From Paenibacillus doosanensis (GTDB lineage: Bacteria; Bacillota; Bacilli; Paenibacillales; NBRC-103111): DNA of 64,000 nt. The notes beneath the pieces were generated by a model. The model saw nothing but the letters and a program-made list of their open reading frames with translations. It ran no database searches and was not told the origin of the DNA. Where the stretch lies: assembly GCF_025060755.1 (NCBI RefSeq), contig NZ_JANYUY010000017.1, positions 1 through 64,000 of the forward strand, written 5' to 3'. Of the stretch, positions 44,843 to 52,912 are shown piece after piece; positions within the stretch are counted from its first letter, which is position 1; every line of letters starts with the position of its first letter. The translations under genes and the position numbers were made by a program.

Positions 44843-45525
44843 TACATTTTCGTAAATCGGAATATATAACCGTTCTCATAGACGGACATCAATTCGTCGT
44901 TCAAGTTCCTGAAATATTTCTCCTTGCCGGAGACTGTAATAAAGTCGGTCGGCACTCTTCGCTTGATTTCCACCCGAAACCCCTCGTTACTAAAAGCGGA
45001 GGCAATATCGTCGAGAGTATGCATATTAGCATTCAAATGGCTGTACTTTTCAATCTCTTCTTTAAAAAAATCGCGGCTGGGGTTCGCCGTTAAATCCGTG
45101 TAGGTGACATAATAGACGCCGCCGGGCTTTAGCGCCTTGCTCAACTTCCAGGCATGCGTCTTTAAATCATCGATCAAATAAATGACGGACAGACAAAAAG
45201 CAAGATCGAATTGGCCTTCGAGCTGTTCAGGAGATCCAGATACCCTATAATCGATAGGTAAGCTGCCCTTTCTTTCATTGGCAATGTCAATGGACTGCCG
45301 TCCCAAATCGATGCCTGTCGCTTTCTTATACGGCTTGATTTGATGCAGCAGCCTTAAAAAGCCGCCCCGATTACAACCGAAGTCCAGAACGGAATATTCC
45401 GATAAATCTTCTTCCTTTAAGGCTGCGATCAGCTGAAGCCAGCCCTTCAGATGCCCTTCTTCCATTAGAGCTTCGCGTTCGTTGTTGTTCCACCATACCT
45501 CATAACTTTGTTCATTGGCTGTCAT
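44842..45525 (-). CDS. Class I SAM-dependent methyltransferase in transporter operon
   Basis: A 227-residue Rossmann-type methyltransferase. Motif I VLDFGCNRGGF lies at about 46-56, the motif II acidic residue in TGIDLG (about 73-78), FDLAFCLSVIYLI (about 106-118) and LKPGGVYYVTYTD (about 132-144). Its start lies inside the last codons of the preceding ATPase gene (14-nt overlap), so it is part of the Nik/Opp-type operon. The methyl acceptor is unknown. A role in making or modifying a metal chelator or transported peptide is a guess based only on operon membership. Confidence 0.82.
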   Translation of the reverse strand: MTANEQSYEVWWNNNEREALMEEGHLKGWLQLIAALKEEDLSEYSVLDFGCNRGGFLRLLHQIKPYKKATGIDLGRQSIDIANERKGSLPIDYRVSGSPEQLEGQFDLAFCLSVIYLIDDLKTHAWKLSKALKPGGVYYVTYTDLTANPSRDFFKEEIEKYSHLNANMHTLDDIASAFSNEGFRVEIKRRVPTDFITVSGKEKYFRNLNDELMSVYENGYIFRFTKM

Positions 45526-46345
45526 TGCTTACCCACTCCTTATTATTATGAATATTTGCCCGAGCTCTCGGGCGGCTAGGGAGAACGGATTCCAAAAGCT
45601 GCTTGGATGCAGGATGCTTCATTGAAGACAGCGGGTCGGAACAATGTATTGTTTCGACAATTTGTCCTTTGTGCATGACCGCCAATCGATCCGAGATTGA
45701 ACGAACGGCCATCATATCGTGGGAGATAAACAAGTAGGACAACAAATACTGCTCTTTCAACTCATCCAGAAGCTTCAGAATTTGATGCTGGATGAGCACG
45801 TCAAGACTGCTGACGGCTTCATCCAGGACTATTAGCTTGGGCTTGAGCGCGATGGCGCGGGCAATACTTATTCGTTGCAATTGCCCGCCGCTAAATTGAT
45901 GAGGATACTTAGCCATATCATCCGGGCTTAAGCCTACCGATACCAGTAATTCTTGAACGGTTCTCTTTTCCTCGCGCGCGCTCAGTTTCTCGAAATTTTT
46001 TAAAGGTTCTCTTATGGATTCATAGACAGGCCATCTAGGATTCAATGAGCTGTAGCAATCTTGAAAAACCGTTTGAATTTTGCGGCGAACGCTCTGGCGT
46101 TCTCTCCTGCTCATGGTTAACAAGTTTTTGCCTTCAAACCAAATTTCGCCGTCATCCGGCTTCTCCAGACCCAAGATCATCTTACCCAGCGTACTCTTGC
46201 CGGAGCCGCTCTCGCCGACCAGCCCCAGACACATGCCTTGCTCCAAGGAAAGGCAAATGTTGTCCGCCGCTTTCAAGGTTTGCTTATTCAACAAGGTTGA
46301 GGCACCTATAGTATAGCTTTTACTTACATTCCTTAATTCAAGCAT
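45512..46345 (-). CDS. Nik/Opp ABC ATPase (NikE/OppF-like)
   Basis: About 277 residues, the second ATPase of a nickel/dipeptide importer. Walker A GESGSGKS at 44-51, Q-loop VFQDCYSSLNPR (the PeT-family S-x-N-P form), signature FSGGQLQRISIA, Walker B KLIVLDEAVSSLD and H-loop FISHDM are all present. The start at 46345 is set by GGGGTGGGAG; the longer frame to 46453 has no such site. It lies 43 nt after the first ATPase gene and overlaps the methyltransferase gene. Confidence 0.85.
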   Translation of the reverse strand: MLELRNVSKSYTIGASTLLNKQTLKAADNICLSLEQGMCLGLVGESGSGKSTLGKMILGLEKPDDGEIWFEGKNLLTMSRRERQSVRRKIQTVFQDCYSSLNPRWPVYESIREPLKNFEKLSAREEKRTVQELLVSVGLSPDDMAKYPHQFSGGQLQRISIARAIALKPKLIVLDEAVSSLDVLIQHQILKLLDELKEQYLLSYLFISHDMMAVRSISDRLAVMHKGQIVETIHCSDPLSSMKHPASKQLLESVLPSRPRARANIHNNKEWVSNDSQ

Positions 46346-46388
46346 ACTCCCACCCCTAAGAAAGCTTCCTGTTCGCAACACGAGCATT

Positions 46389-47195
46389 TTAAACGAGACC
46401 GATACCCGGTCTTGCTTCCAGCAGCATACGGGTATACGGATGCTCTGGACCATCGAACAACCGGGCGACCGGGGCTTTTTCTACAATGCTCCCCTCTTGC
46501 ATGACCATCACCTCGTCAGCCATATAGGCAATAACGCCAAGATCATGGGAAACAAGCAGCATAGCCGTCTCCTGCTCCTCACACAGACGGCGCATTTGCT
46601 CCAGCAACCGCATCTGATGAACCGTATCCAAAGCCGTAGTAGGCTCATCGGCGATCAATACAGCCGGCTGCAACGACATCGCGATGGCGATCATCGCCCG
46701 CTGAAGCATCCCTCCGCTCAATTGAAACGGATACTGCTTCATGATTTCAGCCGGGCGAGGCAGACCGGTTTTACCGAGATACGTCTCTGCCAGCTCGCGA
46801 GCTTCCGCCCGCGACAATGAACGTTGGGCTCGAAGCGTCTCCATAAAATGACTGCCTATCGTCACCGTAGGGTTAAAGGCGCTCATCGGATTTTGCATAA
46901 CGACCGCGAGACGCCCTCCTCGTATGCTTCTCATTTGAGCTGGGGTCGCCTGCAGCAGATTTTTGCCTTCCAGAAGTATCGATCCCTCTTCTATGATGGC
47001 GGACTCCTGGAGCAGGCCCATGATCGCCAGGCAAGTCATCGTTTTCCCGCTCCCGCTGGCCCCCACAAGTCCTAGTACCTCTCCGCGGTTTAATCGGAAG
47101 CTGACATCGTTCACTATTTTCTTCATTCCATGAGGCGTTGACACGCTAATATGCAGATGATCTACGCTTAAAACGATGTGCTTGTCCACGGACAC
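46389..47195 (-). CDS. Nik/Opp ABC ATPase (NikD/OppD-like)
   Basis: A 268-residue ATPase of the peptide/nickel importer family. Walker A GASGSGKT is at 45-52, Q-loop VVMQNPMSAFNP, signature LSGGMLQRAMIA (about 157-168), Walker B VLIADEPTTALD, and the C-terminal HPYTRMLLEARPG oligopeptide-type tail. It starts at GTG 47195, sharing one base with the permease stop; a second GTG at 47189 is also possible. It pairs with the ATPase at 45512 to power the permeases at 47195 and 48039. Confidence 0.87.
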   Translation of the reverse strand: MSVDKHIVLSVDHLHISVSTPHGMKKIVNDVSFRLNRGEVLGLVGASGSGKTMTCLAIMGLLQESAIIEEGSILLEGKNLLQATPAQMRSIRGGRLAVVMQNPMSAFNPTVTIGSHFMETLRAQRSLSRAEARELAETYLGKTGLPRPAEIMKQYPFQLSGGMLQRAMIAIAMSLQPAVLIADEPTTALDTVHQMRLLEQMRRLCEEQETAMLLVSHDLGVIAYMADEVMVMQEGSIVEKAPVARLFDGPEHPYTRMLLEARPGIGLV

Positions 47196-48034
47196 TACCT
47201 CATCCTTTCTTGACGTGGATCTAACGCATCCCTCAAAGCGTCTCCGATAAAATTAAAGGCCATGACGACCAGCATAATACATAAGCCCGGATACAGCATC
47301 AGCATCGGATTGCTTTTCAGAAATTGCTTGCTGTCATTCAGCATGGCCCCCCATTCCGGCATAGGAGGCTGAATGCCCAGTCCCAAAAAGGAGAGGCCGG
47401 AAATGCTTAAAATCATACTCCCCAAATTTAAAGTGGCCAATACGATTGTAGGAGGCCATATATTAGGAAGAATGTGGAACCAAATAATTTTATAACCGGG
47501 AGTTCCGGCGATTTTAGCGGCTAAAATAAAATTTTGCTGCTTGGCCGTCATGACCATACCGCGAATCCAGCGCGCATACCACACCCAGTAAGACATGACC
47601 ATCGCAAAGATGACGTTGACCAGTCCGGGTCCGAGAATTCCGAGCATGGCAAGAGATAGAATGAGACTGGGAAATGCCATTAACAAATCGCAAAAACGCA
47701 TAAATATGCGATCGATAACGCCGCCGCTATACCCCGATAGCGTTCCGATAGCTACACTGATGATAATAATCAACACCATCACGATAAAAGAAATCCCTAG
47801 TGAAATTCTTGTCCCGTAGATCAATCGGGATAAGATGTCTCTACCCAGATGATCCGTTCCAAGCCAATAGGCAGCCGAAGGCCGTTCCAGCTTATGCTCC
47901 AGACTAACGAAGTTAGGGTCGTGCGGCGTGAGCCATGGCGCGAACAGGGCAAGAACGAGCATGAGGATAAGCATCGTGCAGCTGAGCAATGTCAATCTGT
48001 TGCTTGTTAACTTTTTCCACATAACGGAATCCAT
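47195..48034 (-). CDS. Nik/Opp ABC permease (NikC/OppC-like)
   Basis: About 279 residues with an N-terminal OppC_N helix (LLSCTMLILMLVLALFAPWLTPHDPN) and the LGTDHLGRDILSRLIYGTRISL signature of NikC/DppC permeases. Five further helices follow, with the EAA-type loop around AAKIAGTPGYKIIWFHILPN. The ATG at 48034 fits the GGAGGGCAG site better than the one at 48052, which would overlap the upstream permease. It forms a heterodimer with the permease at 48039. Confidence 0.88.
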   Translation of the reverse strand: MDSVMWKKLTSNRLTLLSCTMLILMLVLALFAPWLTPHDPNFVSLEHKLERPSAAYWLGTDHLGRDILSRLIYGTRISLGISFIVMVLIIIISVAIGTLSGYSGGVIDRIFMRFCDLLMAFPSLILSLAMLGILGPGLVNVIFAMVMSYWVWYARWIRGMVMTAKQQNFILAAKIAGTPGYKIIWFHILPNIWPPTIVLATLNLGSMILSISGLSFLGLGIQPPMPEWGAMLNDSKQFLKSNPMLMLYPGLCIMLVVMAFNFIGDALRDALDPRQERMR

Positions 48035-48038
48035 GCTG

Positions 48039-48977
48039 CTACTGCCCTCCATTCCTGCGCACCCGGGGGTCGATCATGGCATGAAAAATATCTATCAGTA
48101 AATTGCAAATGACAATAATCGTCGTAACAAGCAGCACGTAGCATAATATGACCGGATAGTCCCTGCCGAACAGAGCATTGACAAAATGGCGCCCGATGCC
48201 CGGCCATGCAAATACATTTTCCACAATAATCGAACCGCTTAATTTATGACCGATATGCATGCCCATCGTGGTAACCAGAGGGGTTATCGCATTCCTCAGC
48301 ACATGCTTTCCGATGACCCATTTCTCCCGAAGTCCTCTTGCTCTGGCATAGAGAACATACGGCTGATGCAATTCGTTTAATGTACTGCCCCGAAGCATCC
48401 GGGTGTAGACCGCCACGGACGCCAAGGCCAAAGTGAGGGAAGGCAGGATCAAGTGCAGTAGACTCCCCCTCCCCGATACCGGAAAATAGCCTAGCTTTAA
48501 TGAAAAAATATAAATAAACAGGAAGCCCAGACAAAAACTCGGCGCAGCCGCTCCGATAAAGGAGAGCGTCCGGCTAACATGGTCAACCCATCGGTCTTTA
48601 TACAGCGCCGACAAGATGCCGATCGGCAGACTGATCACAAAGGCCAGAACAATCGATGAAAACGTAAGCTGCAGTGTCGCCGGAAGATAATGCAGCATCT
48701 CATCCCACACCGGCTTCTTGCTTATATAAGAGCTGCCGAAATCGAGTTTCACTGCACCGCTTAGCCAATGAACATATTGAACATATAACGGCTGATTCAA
48801 TCCGAGCTCTTCTCGGACAAGCTGAACCGCCTCATCCGTTACGGGAATTTTCGATAACCTCAAGTATGCTTCGGCCGGATCGACAGGAAGCAGGCGCACG
48901 ATCAGGAAAGTGATGAGCGAAACGCCGAATAAAATGGGTATGATGCCGAGCACGCGCTTTACGATGAACCAGGCCAT
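48039..48977 (-). CDS. Nik/Opp ABC permease (NikB/OppB-like)
   Basis: A 312-residue permease: FIVKRVLGIIPILFGVSLITFLIVRLLPVDPAEAYL at the N-terminus is the classic NikB/DppB opening; an EAA loop (YARARGLREKWVIGKHVLRNA) and KLSGSIIVENVFAWPGIGR follow. The R-L-L-P-V-D-P-A-E segment is closer to nickel permeases than to many OppB proteins, but this is not decisive. It follows the binding-protein gene by 17 nt. Confidence 0.88.
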   Translation of the reverse strand: MAWFIVKRVLGIIPILFGVSLITFLIVRLLPVDPAEAYLRLSKIPVTDEAVQLVREELGLNQPLYVQYVHWLSGAVKLDFGSSYISKKPVWDEMLHYLPATLQLTFSSIVLAFVISLPIGILSALYKDRWVDHVSRTLSFIGAAAPSFCLGFLFIYIFSLKLGYFPVSGRGSLLHLILPSLTLALASVAVYTRMLRGSTLNELHQPYVLYARARGLREKWVIGKHVLRNAITPLVTTMGMHIGHKLSGSIIVENVFAWPGIGRHFVNALFGRDYPVILCYVLLVTTIIVICNLLIDIFHAMIDPRVRRNGGQ

Positions 48978-48994
48978 AGTTCCCTCATTGACTC

Positions 48995-50626
48995 CTATTC
49001 TTTATCCATTTTCTCAAAGGGAATCTCGCTATTCATTTGTCCGAACTCCAACCCTTTAATGTTTTTATGATACACGGTCAAATTCGTGCCGTACGATATC
49101 GGCAAATACACGGCTTGCTCGTGCAGCGTAGTGAGAATGTAATTGTATAGCTGCTGCCGCGTATTCTCATCCGTACTGAGCAGCGCTTCCTCAATTTTTT
49201 GGTCCAGCTCTTTTTTCATCGGCAATCCGGCTTGCGCCTGGTAGTCGGCATGTGAAGGCACGCGCATGGAGGATACCATCGCATGCGGATCATACGGTAT
49301 GCCGAACGTATCGCTGAAAATCATATCGAAATTGCCGTTGGTTTGCCGCTGTCCGAATAACTGGCTTTCTTCGCCGATAAGCTTTACATTGATTCCGATT
49401 TTTCGCAAATCCCCTTGCAGCACTTCCGCGATGGCTTTATGTACGTTGTTGGCACTGTCAAAGCTCAGCTCCAATTCCAGCGCCTTTCCGTCTTTCTCCC
49501 GGAACTCTTTCTTCGCGGGCAGCACCCAGCCGGCATCATTCAGCAGCTTTTCCGCTTTGCTTACATCATACGTATATGGCGTTAACTTCACGTTAGAATA
49601 AGGAAAATTAGCCGGAAACAGCGTATCGGCCAGCTTATCCGTGCCGTAGAAAACATTGTCGATGACCGATTTTTTATTGAAAGCATATTCGACGGCTTTT
49701 CTGACGTTAATATCTTTCAGCGGTCCCTTGTTGGAATTCATTGCTATGGATTTGGTAAAAAGGGGATCGGAAATAGCTGTTTCGTACTTTCCCGACTCCT
49801 TCAAATATTTAAACGAATCCAGGCTGATGCTCCCATCGCCGTAAATCACATCAAGCTCGTTATTTTCAAATGCAAGCACTCGAGATTCGCCGTCGGGAAT
49901 AACGGCAACGCGAATTTTATCTGCTTTCGGCTTTGCTCCCCAGTAGTTTTCATTTTTACTAAATTCGGCGTATTCATTGATCTTGTAATCCGTCAGCACC
50001 CAAGGCCCGGTTCCGATCGGCGCTTTAATCCCTTCGGAAGTATTGCCGCTCTCGGGAAAACCCGCTTCTCCCAAAAAACGGATCGGCCGAATTAAGGCCA
50101 GTTCCTGCAGCATAGGATAATAGGGGTTGTTCAATATGATTTTCACGGTGTAGTCGTCGACCTTTGCTGCGTCGTTAATCTGATTCACCAGCTCCAGCCA
50201 GCTATGACGCTGTTTGTTAGCCAAGACCGCATGAATATTTTTCACCACAATGTCAGCGTTGAAGACCGATCCGTCAGAGAATTTGACGTCTTTGCGAAGA
50301 AAGAACGTATATTCTTTTCCGTCGCTCGACACTTCCCATTTCTCGGCAAGATGAGGAACGACTTTTCCGTCAACATATTTAACTAGCGATTCATACACCA
50401 TATTTTGCGCGAACATTTGGTTCGGAGCGTACATATGAGGATTCAACGGCCCGATATCGTTAGCGGACGAGAATCGAATCGTTTTTCCCCCTGCTTCAGA
50501 CGATGTGCGATTGTCTGTTGCCGAATGGGAGGAGCTTGAACTGCAAGCGGTAAACAGAAAAACTGCAGCGAACAAGATAACAAGCAAGTAAGACGATTTC
50601 AAGAAGCGTTTGGATGAAATGGACAT
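48995..50626 (-). CDS. Family 5 nickel/peptide-binding lipoprotein (NikA/OppA-like)
   Basis: A 543-residue substrate-binding lipoprotein. The signal has lipobox LFTAC (Cys28) with a serine-rich tether. The SBP_bac_5 body shows NDIGPLNPHMYAPNQMFAQNMVYESLVKY, EKWEVSSDGKEYTFFLRKDVKFSDGSVFNA and a C-terminal HEQAVYLPISYGTNL. The opening resembles NikA (…LNPHxYxPNQMFAQxMVYEPLV), suggesting nickel or a nickel-chelate rather than peptides, although the family cannot be separated reliably by eye. It is first in the five-gene transporter operon plus methyltransferase. A 37-bp element shared with larA lies 57 nt upstream. Confidence 0.85.
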   Translation of the reverse strand: MSISSKRFLKSSYLLVILFAAVFLFTACSSSSSHSATDNRTSSEAGGKTIRFSSANDIGPLNPHMYAPNQMFAQNMVYESLVKYVDGKVVPHLAEKWEVSSDGKEYTFFLRKDVKFSDGSVFNADIVVKNIHAVLANKQRHSWLELVNQINDAAKVDDYTVKIILNNPYYPMLQELALIRPIRFLGEAGFPESGNTSEGIKAPIGTGPWVLTDYKINEYAEFSKNENYWGAKPKADKIRVAVIPDGESRVLAFENNELDVIYGDGSISLDSFKYLKESGKYETAISDPLFTKSIAMNSNKGPLKDINVRKAVEYAFNKKSVIDNVFYGTDKLADTLFPANFPYSNVKLTPYTYDVSKAEKLLNDAGWVLPAKKEFREKDGKALELELSFDSANNVHKAIAEVLQGDLRKIGINVKLIGEESQLFGQRQTNGNFDMIFSDTFGIPYDPHAMVSSMRVPSHADYQAQAGLPMKKELDQKIEEALLSTDENTRQQLYNYILTTLHEQAVYLPISYGTNLTVYHKNIKGLEFGQMNSEIPFEKMDKE

Positions 50627-50682
50627 CTGAATAGCTCACCTCGATAATGAAATTGTATCTTCGGAATTTCGTGACACGTTAT

Positions 50683-50719
50683 TATTAAAAAGTAACACAA
50701 TATATAAGTAAATGTAAAC
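50683..50719. promoter_or_regulatory. Shared 37-bp element, copy B (upstream of transporter operon)
   Basis: It matches 15261-15297 at 32 of 37 positions with the same half-sites GTAACA and TGTAAAC 15 nt apart. The five differences all fall in the centre (50701-50710), as expected if two outer half-sites are contacted. Confidence 0.7.
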
Positions 50720-50726
50720 CCTTCAA

Positions 50727-50763
50727 TAAAAAGAGGCCAGCCGCTTGTTAACCGGCTAACCTC
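50727..50763 (-). terminator. Terminator of SDR gene 1
   Basis: On the minus strand GAGG-tt-AGCCG / CGGCT-gg-CCTC, followed by TTTTTATT. It separates the SDR gene from the transporter promoter element. Confidence 0.8.
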
Positions 50764-50798
50764 ATCCTCATTATGTGATAATTGCTGACATGCTTCGA

Positions 50799-51578
50799 CT
50801 ATATGCAAGTATAGGCCCCGTCAATAATAAAATCCGATCCTGTTGTAAAGTGGCTCGCATCTCCGGCCAAATATACGGCAATCGCTTGCAGCTCCTCCGG
50901 GCGGCCCATGCGGCGCAGCGGGGACATGGCATTCCATTGTTCGATGAGAGGCTTCAATGTAGGCGAGTTCAACGTCAGCTCGGTGCCGATATAACCGGGG
51001 CTAATGCAATTGACGCGAATATGATGCTGAGCCCATTCGACGGCCAGCGATTTGGTTAGCTGGATCACGCCCGCTTTGGATGCATTATACGAGCATTGCG
51101 GCTGGGGTGTATTGACCACATGAGCCGACATCGACGCGGTGTTAATAATCGAACCGCCGCTGCCTTGCCGGATCATCTGTCTTCCGGCTGCCTGAGCGGT
51201 GAGAAATACGCCCGTAAGATTAATGTCCATCACTTTTTTCCACTGATCGTAAGTCATTTCCGAGGCCGGAGCATTGATGCAAATCCCCGCGTTGCAGAAG
51301 GCAATATCCAGTTTCCCGAATCTTTGCGCAATCTCTTCCAGCATGGCATTCACTTGCTCGGGCACGGTGACATCCGTCTGAAGCGCCATGGTGCTCGCGC
51401 CGAGCGCAGCCAGTTCTTCCGCCGTTTTGCGGGCCTCGTCCAGATCGACATCGACGATAGCCACATCTGCTCCCGCTTCCACTAAAGCGATGGCAATGTT
51501 CTTTCCGATGCCTCTTGCTCCCCCGGTAACAAACGCCTTCTTCCCGTCCAATCTCATTTTTTCCAAAATGCCCATCAT
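50799..51578 (-). CDS. Short-chain dehydrogenase/reductase 1
   Basis: A 259-residue classical SDR, most likely an NAD(P)-dependent sugar-alcohol or polyol dehydrogenase. Cofactor motif TGGARGIG at 18-25, acidic DVD after strand 2 (favouring NAD), NAG (CNAGI, about 95), catalytic Ser in NTASMSAH and Y-x-x-x-K as YNASK. Its C-terminus is GSDFIIDGAYTCI, typical of the family. GGGAGGCG precedes the ATG. It stands alone between the transporter operon and the MerR operon. Substrate unknown. Confidence 0.9.
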   Translation of the reverse strand: MMGILEKMRLDGKKAFVTGGARGIGKNIAIALVEAGADVAIVDVDLDEARKTAEELAALGASTMALQTDVTVPEQVNAMLEEIAQRFGKLDIAFCNAGICINAPASEMTYDQWKKVMDINLTGVFLTAQAAGRQMIRQGSGGSIINTASMSAHVVNTPQPQCSYNASKAGVIQLTKSLAVEWAQHHIRVNCISPGYIGTELTLNSPTLKPLIEQWNAMSPLRRMGRPEELQAIAVYLAGDASHFTTGSDFIIDGAYTCI

Positions 51579-51696
51579 CCGACGCCTCCCGCTTTTTATA
51601 CCTATTAAATCATTATAAGCAGCCCGATATCAAGGCATAATCTTCCGGAAATGAACGATAGCCGATCCTCGCATGCTGATCATGCTATATTTGTTG

Positions 51697-51727
51697 TTGA
51701 CTTAAACCATGGTTTAAGTTGTATCTT
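51697..51727 (+). promoter_or_regulatory. MerR-type promoter with 19-bp spacer
   Basis: TTGACT (51697-51702) and TATCTT (51722-51727) are separated by 19 bp. The perfect 20-bp palindrome ACTTAAACCATGGTTTAAGT (51700-51719) fills the spacer. This over-long spacer with central palindrome is the hallmark of promoters untwisted by MerR regulators. Confidence 0.85.
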
Positions 51728-51767
51728 ATACATGTCGACAAGGCAACAATAATTTGGAGGTCTTCAA

Positions 51768-52151
51768 ATGAAGTATTGTACGATTAGCGAAGCTGCAGCC
51801 AAATTCAATATTCCGGAATCAACGATACGATATTATGAAAAAAGAGGATTGCTGCCGCTAATCGAGCGCGATGAAGCAGGCAGGCGGTTATTTTCGGAAG
51901 ATCAAATGACGCTCCTCAAAATCATTATTTATCTAAAAAATACCCATATGCCGATCACCGTGATTAAGCAGTATGTCGATTGGGTCATACAAGGTGACAG
52001 CACCATCGAGCTCAGGCTTCAAATGATGGAAAATCACAAGCAAGCCGTGCTGGACAAGATTTCGTTGATGACGGAATCCCTGCAAGGAATTGAGACAAAA
52101 ATCACGCGTTATAAAAAATTAAAAAACAAAGGAAACGAGGAACTCCAATGA
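51768..52151 (+). CDS. MerR-family regulator
   Basis: A 127-residue MerR protein: N-terminal winged HTH (YCTISEAAAKFNIPESTIRYYEKRGLLP, about 3-30; RLFSEDQMTLLKIIIYLKNTHMPITVIKQYV) and a coiled-coil dimerisation helix (about 75-120). It lacks the metal-binding cysteines of MerR/CueR, resembling AdhR-type aldehyde or electrophile sensors. GGAGGTC precedes the ATG. The downstream SDR gene overlaps by ATGA, so both are expressed from the palindromic promoter and probably autoactivated. Confidence 0.9.
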   Translation: MKYCTISEAAAKFNIPESTIRYYEKRGLLPLIERDEAGRRLFSEDQMTLLKIIIYLKNTHMPITVIKQYVDWVIQGDSTIELRLQMMENHKQAVLDKISLMTESLQGIETKITRYKKLKNKGNEELQ

Positions 52152-52912
52152 AACTTTCCGGAAATACTATATTGATTACAGGCGGAAGCGCCGGCATCGG
52201 ACTCGCTTTTGCAGAACGCTTTCTCAAAGCAGGAAATACCGTCATCGTTACCGGCCGACGCGAACAGGCGCTTCAAACCGTAAAGGAACGGCTTCCTGGC
52301 CTAATCACTTATGGTAATGATTTGACTAACGAGTCCGACCGTACGGCCTTATTTGATTGGGTAACGGCGAACTATCCGGAAGTGAATGTGCTGGTGAACA
52401 ATGCGGGAATCCAGCAGCGTTTTAACGTTTTGAAAGCCGACGCCAAGAACGACTGGCACTATTTCAATAACGAATTAGTAACGAACATCGAAGCTCCTAT
52501 TCATCTCTCGATGCTATTCGCTCCGTATTTCGCTGCCCGGGAAGCGGCGGCGATCTTGAACGTTACGTCCGGATTAGCGTTTACGCCTTTTGCGATTGCT
52601 CCGATTTATTCGGCGACGAAAGCGGCGCTTCACTCATTTACCATGAGTCTTAGGCATCAGCTGTCGGATACGTCCGTTGAAGTGATCGAGATTGCTCCTC
52701 CGGCCGTGAACACCGATTTAGGCGGACAAGGCTTGCACGTGCATGGAGAGCCTTTGGATGCCTTTGCGGACGGCATTTTTCAAGGGTTAGCGGAAGGCAA
52801 GAAGGAAATCGGATACGGCACTTCCGCGGCTCGCTTACGTATGACGCGCGATGAAATTGACAAGTATACAGCAGATATGTATCAGGCAACGAAGAACATG
52901 GTGGAAGATTAA
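52148..52912 (+). CDS. Short-chain dehydrogenase/reductase 2 (DltE-like)
   Basis: A 254-residue SDR with TGGSAGIG at 11-18, VTGRRE after strand 2 (basic, favouring NADPH), NNAGIQ (about 84-89), catalytic Ser in LNVTSGLAF and YSATKAALHSF (Y-x-x-x-K). It resembles DltE/YqjQ-type oxidoreductases of Bacillota. It is translationally coupled to the MerR gene, so its substrate or product is probably related to the MerR signal, for example a carbonyl compound (inference). It converges with the sulfatase gene, whose stop overlaps it by 4 nt. Confidence 0.88.
   Translation: MKLSGNTILITGGSAGIGLAFAERFLKAGNTVIVTGRREQALQTVKERLPGLITYGNDLTNESDRTALFDWVTANYPEVNVLVNNAGIQQRFNVLKADAKNDWHYFNNELVTNIEAPIHLSMLFAPYFAAREAAAILNVTSGLAFTPFAIAPIYSATKAALHSFTMSLRHQLSDTSVEVIEIAPPAVNTDLGGQGLHVHGEPLDAFADGIFQGLAEGKKEIGYGTSAARLRMTRDEIDKYTADMYQATKNMVED

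Noticed and set aside
48995..50626. Ordinary oligopeptide importer
   Set aside because: Not fully rejected. The NikA-like opening and the element shared with a nickel enzyme gene tip the balance to metal or metal-chelate uptake, but peptide import stays possible.
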